Origin: an uncultured Eubacteriales bacterium
Lineage (GTDB): Bacteria; Bacillota; Clostridia; Lachnospirales; Lachnospiraceae
Direction: 5' to 3'
DNA: 10,388 nt
Assembly: GCA_949297565.1 (NCBI GenBank)
Contig: CASFUI010000219.1
Span: 1-10,388 of the forward strand
The notes under the pieces are model-generated. The model ran no database searches and was not told where the DNA came from. It worked only from the letters and a program-made list of their open reading frames with translations. This document shows positions 1 to 5,889 of the stretch, in pieces (position 1 is the first letter of the stretch; each line of letters starts with the position of its first letter). Made by a program: the position numbers and the translations under genes.

Positions 1-551
1 AGAAATGAAAGACTTCCGTATAAACCGTTTAAATCAAAATGCGCGGAATTTACAAACCTTACAATAGCAATTCCCAGTACAACCGCGACTCCAATTGCCG
101 CTATGGTAACAATTCTTCCCTTTTCCCCTCCGAATTTAAGCTGGATAGGAATTACAACCGCAAGCATGACAAGCAGCAGAGGAATTGTCCATAAAGCCGT
201 CTCAGCTATACTGCCGGCATCTTTGAAACCTCTGTACAATTCAAAAATCACACAAAGGACTGTGGAAAACGCTAACAATACGCCTCCCAAAATAATTCCG
301 AAAACATACTTTTCCATAGCGTACATTTTTCTGGTTATGGGGAGTGCGAACAAAAACGCATTTCCGTTTTCAAACTCATCATAGCTTATCGTATTCATTG
401 TAAATATTGCTCCCATATATGACATAAACCCTATCACAAAAGTCGGATTATCCGCATTTAAAGCCATAAACACACCCAAAAAGGCGACAATAACCAAAAA
501 TCTGCCCTGCATTTTAATCAGACTTAAATCCTTAATCAACAATCCTTTCAT
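1..551 (-). CDS. ABC-2 type transporter permease (C-terminus beyond window)
   Basis: This is the membrane subunit of a small ABC exporter; 183 residues are visible and the C-terminus is cut by the left edge. My translation shows a short basic N-terminus (MKGLLIKDLSLIK) followed by about five hydrophobic segments at residues 17-31, 38-52, 83-104, 118-138 and 147-167. The stretch around residues 57-82 (a Y-D-E-F turn, then LPITRKMYAMEKY) is typical of the small ABC-2 permease family (ABC2_membrane_5) found beside YtrA-type regulators. The ATG at 551-549 overlaps the TGA of the upstream ATPase gene as ATGA, so the two are translationally coupled; AGGGGTG upstream can serve as ribosome binding site. 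It would form a membrane complex with the ATPase encoded at 548-1399. The substrate cannot be told; relatives act on peptides, antibiotics or cell-envelope stress. The family call is firm, the substrate unknown. Confidence 0.85.
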   Translation of the reverse strand, partial: MKGLLIKDLSLIKMQGRFLVIVAFLGVFMALNADNPTFVIGFMSYMGAIFTMNTISYDEFENGNAFLFALPITRKMYAMEKYVFGIILGGVLLAFSTVLCVIFELYRGFKDAGSIAETALWTIPLLLVMLAVVIPIQLKFGGEKGRIVTIAAIGVAVVLGIAIVRFVNSAHFDLNGLYGSLSF

Positions 552-1399
552 ACACGTTCACCCCTGATCATCATAGTAATAACATTGTCAATATTTCCTT
601 TTTCGACTGCGATACGAGGATAATTTTCCATATAATAGTGCTTCTGATTTGTAAGACAGCTGTATCCGTAGCTTTCTTTTTTCCTGCTTAAAATATACTG
701 TTTATCTATACGCTCATACTGCTCTTTGGACAGCTTCAAAAGCGCATACTCGTCAAGCAGCACATCCGTGTCCTCATGCATTATTATTTTTCCGTCATCA
801 ATCATATATATATCATCACATATGCTCTCCAAGTCAGATGAGATATGCGAGCTTATAAGTATAGAGCGCTCGTCGTCCCGCTCCATAAAATTTCTCAGAA
901 GTTCCAGCAGTTCATCCCTTGCGACAACATCAAGCCCCGCCGTCGGCTCGTCGAGCACAAGCAGCTTTGCGTCATGCGAGATTGCTGACAACACCTTTAG
1001 CTTCGCTTTCATTCCCGTAGAAAATTCTTTGATTTTTTTATTCAGAGGAAGCGCAAATTTTTCTGCCTGTGAAACAAAAAAATCCTTATCAAAGCTGTCA
1101 TAAATATTTTCCATTACAGGTATTAGGTCCTTGACAGAAAGATAACCGCTGAAGCCTGAATCCGACAACACCACGCCTATTTTTTGTTTGTCAGCCGCAT
1201 CGAAATCCCTTATATTTTTTCCGAAAATGCTTATATTTCCGGCGTCCGGCGAAATCAAACCCAGGACAGCCTTAAAGGTCGTGCTCTTACCGGCGCCGTT
1301 TGCTCCAATCAGCCCCGTAACCCTTCCCGGAAGTATTTCCATAGAACAGTCAAGAGAAAATCTCCCATAGCTTTTTCTTAAATTCTCAATCTTTACCAT
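548..1399 (-). CDS. ABC transporter ATP-binding protein (YtrB-like)
   Basis: This 283-residue cytoplasmic ATPase would energise the permease encoded just downstream. Walker A is GANGAGKST at residues 32-40, the signature is a divergent FSTGM at 126-130, Walker B is KLLVLDEP at 145-152 followed by the D-loop TAGLD, and the H-loop histidine is H185 in ISSHIS. The usual Q-loop glutamine is not obvious: the segment reads IGVVLSDSG at 74-82. After about residue 205 comes a C-terminal extension, which is common in the drug and lantibiotic exporter subgroup. The gene starts 1 nt after the GntR stop (TGATATG) with GGAGG six nt before the ATG, and its stop overlaps the permease start, so regulator, ATPase and permease form one transcript. 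It is probably controlled by the GntR protein through the promoter at 1804-1832. The family is certain; the transported molecule is not known. Confidence 0.93.
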   Translation of the reverse strand: MVKIENLRKSYGRFSLDCSMEILPGRVTGLIGANGAGKSTTFKAVLGLISPDAGNISIFGKNIRDFDAADKQKIGVVLSDSGFSGYLSVKDLIPVMENIYDSFDKDFFVSQAEKFALPLNKKIKEFSTGMKAKLKVLSAISHDAKLLVLDEPTAGLDVVARDELLELLRNFMERDDERSILISSHISSDLESICDDIYMIDDGKIIMHEDTDVLLDEYALLKLSKEQYERIDKQYILSRKKESYGYSCLTNQKHYYMENYPRIAVEKGNIDNVITMMIRGERV

Positions 1400-1400
1400 A

Positions 1401-1778
1401 TCAGCCCTCCAAAATCAAATCAAACAAACTCTTAATATCCTCATCGCTTAGCCCGTATCTTCTTCCCTTTTGAACAGCCAGCTCCAGATCATTCTCAACT
1501 TCTTTTTTCTGTTCCTCCATGAGAAGCTCTGTATTGGCAGCCGCAACATAGGTCCCTTTTCCGTGAACAGTGACGGTAAAGCCCTCCGCCTCAAGATTGT
1601 CATAAGCCTTCTTTACAGTCAAAGCGCTGATTTTGAGTTCTTTTGACAATGTGCGCACCGACGGAAGAATATCATTCTCAACAAGCTCCCCTCTGCGTAT
1701 AAGTGTTTTTATCTGTTCAACTATCTGTTCATAGATAGGCACCATTGATGAATTGTTGATTATTATGTTCATTTTCAA
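1401..1778 (-). CDS. GntR family (YtrA-type) transcriptional regulator
   Basis: This is a short GntR-type repressor of 125 residues. An N-terminal winged helix-turn-helix spans about residues 14-78, with the family's PIYEQIVEQIK opening, LPSVRTLSKELKIS, a recognition-helix region TVKKAYDNLEAEGF and the wing HGKGTYV. A helical tail of about 45 residues follows, as in YtrA-type proteins that control ABC exporters. I start it at TTG 1778-1776 because AGGAGG (1792-1787) lies 8 nt upstream; the ATG at 1772-1770 two codons later is 14 nt away, a poorer distance. The frame stays open to a TTG at 1832, but that TTG is the first base triplet of the -35 box and cannot be translated from this promoter. 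The gene sits directly upstream of its ABC transporter genes and behind an operator-like repeat, which suggests autorepression relieved by an unknown ligand or envelope stress. Confidence 0.9.
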   Translation of the reverse strand: MKMNIIINNSSMVPIYEQIVEQIKTLIRRGELVENDILPSVRTLSKELKISALTVKKAYDNLEAEGFTVTVHGKGTYVAAANTELLMEEQKKEVENDLELAVQKGRRYGLSDEDIKSLFDLILEG

Positions 1779-1786
1779 CTGTATGA

Positions 1787-1792
1787 CCTCCT
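1787..1792 (-). promoter_or_regulatory. Ribosome binding site of the GntR gene
   Basis: AGGAGG on the minus strand lies 8 nt before TTG 1778-1776 and 14 nt before ATG 1772-1770. The spacing favours the TTG start. With a transcription start near 1797, the untranslated leader would be only about 20 nt. Confidence 0.75.
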
Positions 1793-1800
1793 CTGTGTAT

Positions 1801-1837
1801 AACAGTATATAACAGCACTGAACTGTTGTCAACTGTT
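1801..1837. promoter_or_regulatory. Symmetric four-half-site operator over the promoter
   Basis: AACAG occurs at 1801-1805 and 1811-1815, and its complement CTGTT at 1823-1827 and 1833-1837. The repeats are 10 bp apart within each arm and the whole array is a dyad centred on 1819, midway between the -35 and -10 boxes. Thirteen of the eighteen base pairs across the dyad match. A second perfect 9-bp inverted repeat (ATATAACAG at 1807-1815, CTGTTATAT at 1833-1841) is nested in the same DNA. The position suggests that GntR binding blocks polymerase; that it is the GntR protein which binds is inferred from adjacency. Confidence 0.75.
1804..1832 (-). promoter_or_regulatory. Sigma-A promoter of the GntR-ABC operon
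   Basis: Reading the minus strand, a perfect -35 box TTGACA (1832-1827) and a near-perfect -10 box TATACT (1809-1804) are separated by exactly 17 nt. The predicted start of transcription is near 1798-1796, just before the AGAGGAGG ribosome binding site. The promoter is strong on paper, so it probably depends on the overlapping operator for control. Confidence 0.85.
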
Positions 1838-1849
1838 ATATGGTGTTTA

Positions 1850-1899
1850 TTTGCAAAAAAATTAAAAGCGGTATAGCCGACTCGACTTTACCGCTTTTT
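1850..1899 (-). terminator. Rho-independent terminator of the polysaccharide operon
   Basis: A perfect 10-bp inverted repeat (AAAAGCGGTA at 1864-1873, TACCGCTTTT at 1889-1898) encloses a 15-nt loop. For leftward transcription the stem is followed by AATTTTTTT (1863-1855). It lies about 40 nt after the stop of the mutase gene and just before the GntR promoter, so it separates the two operons. A weaker T-rich stretch on the other side means it might also work rightward, but no rightward gene is present. Confidence 0.85.
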
Positions 1900-1936
1900 A
1901 TAAAGATTTTTAATTTTTACTGCACTTCATGCACTT

Positions 1937-3109
1937 TTAAAAATTACCGCAGAGCATAATGGCTTTCTCCAGTGCCTGATCCATATTATAATACTGATAA
2001 TCCGCCAATCTTCCGCATAAATACAGCCCTTTTATTTTCTCACTCTCATTTCTGTATTTGCTGTACAGCGCAAAATTTTCTTCATTTGGTATAGGATAAT
2101 ACGGCTCAACCTCTGAGCCTGCACTATAAGGAATCGGGTACTCCACCGCATAGGTCGTTTTATCCCCGACGTCCTGAACAGGAAGTTTTGTATATTCGGT
2201 TATTCTCGTGAAATCCTTCTCCTGCGGATATGCCACTACCGGCGCCGGCTGAAAGCTCTTTTTATTTTCTGTTTTCCACTCAAATCTGAGCGAACGGTAA
2301 GGCAGTTTGCCGTACTTCCATCCAAATAATTCATCAATAGCACCTGTATAAACTATTATACCGCAGTATTTTTTACCTTCGCAGCTAAACTCTGATTGTT
2401 CCTCATTAAGTTCAAAATGCTTTAAAAAATCCTCTCCCGGCTTAACACATATATCGGGATGATTTAATATGTTTTCAAAGAATGATGTGTATGATACTTC
2501 GGGCATTGCCTGAAAATCATCGTCGAAATAGCCGACGTCATAGTTAAATCTAATCGGCACTCTCTTCAGGACACTTTTATCTATCTTGTCAGGAGAAATC
2601 CCCCACTGTTTGGCAGTATAAAGACTGTAATCATTGTCAAAAAGAAACTTGGCGTACTCCCTTATCAAATCATTTTTATGCTCCAGCAGCTCCAAAACCG
2701 TAGCTGTTTCCTGATCAGGAAATTCTTTTTTAATTTCATTTTTGAGCTGTTCAGCTTTTTCTTTTGCATAAAAATCATCAATCGTACTGAAATTAAACGG
2801 CGTAGGAGTATACTTTTTATTGATAACAGCTCCACATGTCAAATCGTATGGTATCCAATCGGAATACCGGCACATAAATTCATACAGTTCTTTTTTCTTT
2901 GTATGAAAAATATGAGGTCCGTATTTATGCACCAAAATTCCCGCATCATTTTTATAATCGTACATATTGCCGCCTATGTGATTACGCCGCTCATAAATTG
3001 TAACCCTGTACCCTTTTTCTGCCAAAAGTCTGGCACAAACTGCTCCCGAAATACCACATCCGGCGACAGCTGCCTCCTTCCGGTCTTTCTCACATCCAAA
3101 ATTATTCAT
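1937..3109 (-). CDS. glf: UDP-galactopyranose mutase-like FAD enzyme
   Basis: This 390-residue flavoprotein belongs to the family that interconverts UDP-galactopyranose and UDP-galactofuranose in the cytoplasm, supplying furanose residues for surface glycans. Visible signs are the FAD-binding GCGISG at 17-22 with E40 at the end of the second strand, RRNHIGGNMYDY at 41-52, the conserved KYGPHIFHT at 62-70, YTAKQWG at 164-170, KLPYRSLRFE at 268-277 (holding the arginine that contacts substrate phosphate in the family) and GRLADYQYYNMD at 366-377. Length is normal. The last motif usually reads YYDM; here the aspartate is N375. The ATG overlaps the stop of the upstream SDR gene by one base (TAATG), with GGAGG 10 nt upstream. 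It is the last gene before the terminator. Because it follows CDP-sugar genes, its real substrate may be a CDP-6-deoxyhexose instead of UDP-galactose. The family is certain, the substrate is not. Confidence 0.85.
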   Translation of the reverse strand: MNNFGCEKDRKEAAVAGCGISGAVCARLLAEKGYRVTIYERRNHIGGNMYDYKNDAGILVHKYGPHIFHTKKKELYEFMCRYSDWIPYDLTCGAVINKKYTPTPFNFSTIDDFYAKEKAEQLKNEIKKEFPDQETATVLELLEHKNDLIREYAKFLFDNDYSLYTAKQWGISPDKIDKSVLKRVPIRFNYDVGYFDDDFQAMPEVSYTSFFENILNHPDICVKPGEDFLKHFELNEEQSEFSCEGKKYCGIIVYTGAIDELFGWKYGKLPYRSLRFEWKTENKKSFQPAPVVAYPQEKDFTRITEYTKLPVQDVGDKTTYAVEYPIPYSAGSEVEPYYPIPNEENFALYSKYRNESEKIKGLYLCGRLADYQYYNMDQALEKAIMLCGNF

Positions 3110-4026
3110 TATCTGTTTTCCTCCAGCATCCAGTCTCTTGTTCGCCTAATTCCTTCTCTAAAACTGATTTCCGCTCTGAAGCCTGTGTCCGCTTCTGTTT
3201 TACTGCAATCAAAATATTTTAAAGGTATGTTGCCGCCTGTAAAAGGAATATCTCCAAAAATAAAATCTAAGTCCGGCGCAATCTCGCTTTTCATTTCCAG
3301 CAAAAATTGTTTAAGGGGCCCCGCATTTGATGAGCCTATCACATACTCGCAAAAAGGCTTGCCTTTTTCTCCTATAAGCCTGAAGGCTCTGGCAGCGTCA
3401 TCTATATATACAAAGTCATAATTTTGATTTGCTGCCGTAAACTTAGGCGGCTCTCCGCTTATACACTTTTTTATCGCAGAATTAAGCATTCTTGAACTGT
3501 TATCGCCTACACCGTATGCATTTGTTATTACGGCAGATATAAAGTCAACGCCTGTTTGCACGGCAACCGCTTTACACATTGCATGCGCAGCAAGTTTTCC
3601 GGCACCGTAAATAAATCCGGCGCCCGGTTTATTACCGTTATTAAATAATGCCTTATATGTTTCTATCTCCATTATGCTCCCGGCATAAATAAACCTTTTG
3701 CAGCCAAGCTCCTTTGAAAGCTTAAGGCAATCTACCGTCCACTGCGCGTTGTCAAGCTGCAGCCTTGTATCAGACCTCAGCTCACCCGAGACACCAGCCC
3801 ACGCAAAATGATAAAACGTATCAATATCATTACACGTAAGCTTTTCTTTTATCTCAAATACATTCTTCAAATCAAACGAATAAAAAGAAACCAATTCGCT
3901 TTCCGGAATATTATCGGTATTTCCCTCGCGCCCTAATGCTATAACCTCTGTTTCATTTTTGATTAATTCCTTTATCAGGGCAGCTCCCACAAAGCCGTTT
4001 GCTCCTGTTACTATCACCTTTCTCAC
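3109..4026 (-). CDS. NAD-dependent epimerase/dehydratase (extended SDR), probable CDP-4-keto-sugar reductase
   Basis: This 305-residue extended short-chain dehydrogenase has the nucleotide-binding TGANGFVG at 7-14, a serine at S117 (YAGSIME) and the catalytic YGAGK with Y140 and K144. The later YDFVYIDDAARAF (203-215) is typical of nucleotide-sugar epimerases and reductases. It starts at GTG 4026-4024 with AGGAG 9 nt upstream; MRKVIVTGANG is the natural N-terminus. It follows CDP-glucose 4,6-dehydratase by 12 nt and overlaps the mutase by 1 nt. From that position I infer that it reduces or epimerises C4 of CDP-4-keto-6-deoxyglucose. Its overall layout recalls Fcf1 and CDP-abequose synthase, both SDR reductases of 4-keto sugars, but the sequence does not decide which product is formed. 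The family is firm, the reaction inferred. Confidence 0.8.
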   Translation of the reverse strand: MRKVIVTGANGFVGAALIKELIKNETEVIALGREGNTDNIPESELVSFYSFDLKNVFEIKEKLTCNDIDTFYHFAWAGVSGELRSDTRLQLDNAQWTVDCLKLSKELGCKRFIYAGSIMEIETYKALFNNGNKPGAGFIYGAGKLAAHAMCKAVAVQTGVDFISAVITNAYGVGDNSSRMLNSAIKKCISGEPPKFTAANQNYDFVYIDDAARAFRLIGEKGKPFCEYVIGSSNAGPLKQFLLEMKSEIAPDLDFIFGDIPFTGGNIPLKYFDCSKTEADTGFRAEISFREGIRRTRDWMLEENR

Positions 4027-4038
4027 CGCAGCTGTCTC

Positions 4039-5091
4039 CTACTTCATATACTCCGCAATCTGTCTGTCCGTCTCATCTAAAACATCTTTTCCGTCAAGAT
4101 AAGCCTTACTCCAAGCAACGCTGTATTTAACAGCTTCCTCTATATGCCATTTCGGTTTCCAGTTCATAACACGCTTTATTTTAGAACAGTCCAGTTTTAA
4201 AAAGCCTGCCTCATGCGGAGCGTTTTTTTCAGAAACATCCCTCCAGCCTGCGCTGCCTCCCCAAAAGCTGCAAAACAAATCCACAAGTTTACCGGTTGTA
4301 ACACAGTCACAGTCATCAGGCCCGATATTATAATTTCCGGCATACTTTTCGGCATCTGAATATTGATGTTCAGCCAATTTCAGATACGCACATACCGGTT
4401 CAAGGACATGCTGATACGGTCTCACAGAATTAGGATTTCTTACAATAATTTGTTCCGCCGACTCCATAGCTCTCACGCAGTCGGGAATTATCCTGTCTTT
4501 TGAAAAATCTCCGCCGCCTATAACATTACCCGCCCTGCATGTTGAGACAGCAATCCCTCTGTCATTTAAAAACGACCTCTTATAAGCTGCCGTTACCAGC
4601 TCAGAACATGATTTTGAATTAGAATACGGGTCATAGCCGTCCAAAATATCATTTTCACGGTACCCCCATTCCCACTCGTTATTTTTGTATACCTTATCTG
4701 TTGTGACATTCACAACAGATTTTACGCTTTCAGTCAGTCTTACTGCCTCAAGGACATTGACCGTTCCTATTACATTGGTTTCATAAGTAAAAACAGGATT
4801 AATATAACTTTCCCTTACAATAGGCTGGGCAGCCATATGTATGACGATCTCCGGTCTGTATTCTTTAAACGCTTTTAATAAATCCTCAAGATTTCTTACA
4901 TCTCCTGTAACAGAAGCCATATCGCTATCTAAATTTAAACATCTAAATAAATTCTGCTCCTTCTGCGGTTCCAATGAATACCCTGACACCTCGGCGCCCT
5001 CGCGCAGAAGCACCCTGCACATCCAGCTTCCTTTAAATCCTGTATGACCTGTCACAAGTACTCTTTTGCCTTTATAAAAGCTTAAATCCAT
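4039..5091 (-). CDS. rfbG: CDP-glucose 4,6-dehydratase
   Basis: This cytosolic SDR enzyme converts CDP-D-glucose to CDP-4-dehydro-6-deoxy-D-glucose with tightly bound NAD+. The 350-residue protein shows GHTGFKG at 15-21 followed by SW (the HTGFKGSW form is characteristic of CDP-glucose dehydratases), HMAAQP at 85-90, the TTDKVYKN segment at 130-137 with the dehydratase acid residues, and YSNSK at 156-160 as YxxxK. Its length fits the family (about 350-360). The reading frame stays open upstream to 5280 inside the previous gene, but the true start is ATG 5091-5089: GGAGG lies 6 nt before it, and family homology begins there. It starts 1 nt after the stop of the cytidylyltransferase gene, so the two enzymes of the pathway are coupled. 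Substrate specificity is well supported by this pairing. Confidence 0.93.
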   Translation of the reverse strand: MDLSFYKGKRVLVTGHTGFKGSWMCRVLLREGAEVSGYSLEPQKEQNLFRCLNLDSDMASVTGDVRNLEDLLKAFKEYRPEIVIHMAAQPIVRESYINPVFTYETNVIGTVNVLEAVRLTESVKSVVNVTTDKVYKNNEWEWGYRENDILDGYDPYSNSKSCSELVTAAYKRSFLNDRGIAVSTCRAGNVIGGGDFSKDRIIPDCVRAMESAEQIIVRNPNSVRPYQHVLEPVCAYLKLAEHQYSDAEKYAGNYNIGPDDCDCVTTGKLVDLFCSFWGGSAGWRDVSEKNAPHEAGFLKLDCSKIKRVMNWKPKWHIEEAVKYSVAWSKAYLDGKDVLDETDRQIAEYMK

Positions 5092-5092
5092 A

Positions 5093-5872
5093 CTAATCCT
5101 CCCATACCTTCCACGGTGCTTTGCCTGACTGATACAAGCTCTCCAACAACTGCTTATCCCGCATCGTATCCATACACTGCCAAAAACCGCTGTATTTATA
5201 AGCCTGGAGTTCCTCCTCATTCGACAGGCGCTCAAGAGGCTCCTTTTCAAAAACAGTGTCATCGCCGTCAATATAATCAATAACCTGAGGCTCCAATACC
5301 ATATAACCTCCGTTTATCCAGCCTCCGTCTTCTTTTTTCTTTTCGGCAAAGCGCTCAACTACATTATCGGAGCTGATATCCAAAACTCCGAAGCGTCCTC
5401 CCGGCTGAATTGCAGTCATTGTCGCAAGCTTACCGCCATTTTTATGAAACTCAAGCAGATTTTTAATATTGACGTCACATACCCCGTCTCCGTAAGTCAG
5501 CATAAATGTCTCATTGCCTATATAATCCTTAACTCTCTTAATTCTTCCTCCCGTAAGAGTATTTAATCCTGTGTCGACAATGGTTACCTTCCACGGCTCC
5601 GCCACGTTGTTATGTATAACTTTCGCGTTTTTCTGAGAAAAATCAAATGTAATGTCTGAACTATGCAGGTAATATTCATTAAAATACTCTTTTATTACCT
5701 CCTGCTTATATCCGGCGCATATAATAAAATCATTAAACCCAAAATATGAATATTCTTTCATTATATGCCACAAAATCGGACGTCCGCCTATTTCAATCAT
5801 CGGCTTCGGTCTGAGATGCGATTCCTCCGATATGCGTGTTCCGAGTCCTCCTGCTAATATTACAACTTTCAT
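5093..5872 (-). CDS. rfbF: Glucose-1-phosphate cytidylyltransferase
   Basis: This enzyme joins CTP and alpha-D-glucose 1-phosphate to make CDP-glucose and pyrophosphate, the first step toward CDP-linked 6-deoxy and 3,6-dideoxy sugars. The 259-residue protein has the nucleotidyltransferase signature LAGGLGTR at 6-13, RPKPMIEIGGRPILWHIM at 21-38, the metal-binding YGDGVCDV at 127-134, GGRFGVLD at 158-165 and the family-typical SGFWQCMDTMRDK at 228-240. Length and motifs match the RfbF/DdhA family closely. I start at ATG 5872-5870, because GGAG (5882-5879) sits six nt before it; an in-frame TTG at 5884 would place the ribosome binding site inside the coding sequence. It follows the glycosyltransferase gene by 17 nt and precedes its pathway partner by 1 nt. 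Confidence 0.95.
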   Translation of the reverse strand: MKVVILAGGLGTRISEESHLRPKPMIEIGGRPILWHIMKEYSYFGFNDFIICAGYKQEVIKEYFNEYYLHSSDITFDFSQKNAKVIHNNVAEPWKVTIVDTGLNTLTGGRIKRVKDYIGNETFMLTYGDGVCDVNIKNLLEFHKNGGKLATMTAIQPGGRFGVLDISSDNVVERFAEKKKEDGGWINGGYMVLEPQVIDYIDGDDTVFEKEPLERLSNEEELQAYKYSGFWQCMDTMRDKQLLESLYQSGKAPWKVWED

Positions 5873-5878
5873 TTTTTT

Positions 5879-5882
5879 CTCC
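5879..5882 (-). promoter_or_regulatory. Ribosome binding site of rfbF
   Basis: GGAG on the minus strand is six nt upstream of ATG 5872-5870. It decides the start in favour of that ATG over the in-frame TTG at 5884, which overlaps the site. Confidence 0.7.
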
Positions 5883-5889
5883 AATCGTA

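Noticed and set aside
726..1103. A serine-rich plus-strand open frame.
   Set aside because: It is the antisense shadow of the ABC ATPase; the serine runs come from reading its codons in reverse.
1921..1934. Short repeat TGCACTTCATGCAC just after the mutase gene.
   Set aside because: The matching parts are only four to five bases long and TGCA is self-complementary; chance explains it, and the strong terminator lies next to it.
2678..3421. A 247-codon plus-strand open frame.
   Set aside because: It is opposite the mutase and SDR genes, which have full motif sets; the plus-strand product is low in complexity and lacks any recognisable domain.
3109..4026. Naming the SDR gene as CDP-abequose synthase or CDP-paratose synthase.
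   Set aside because: Those enzymes need a 3,6-dideoxy substrate made by RfbH, which is absent from the window, and the visible motifs are shared by all extended SDR sugar enzymes.
5092..5280. An N-terminal extension of CDP-glucose 4,6-dehydratase reaching back to 5280.
   Set aside because: It overlaps rfbF throughout, has no similarity to the family, and GGAGG sits correctly before ATG 5091.
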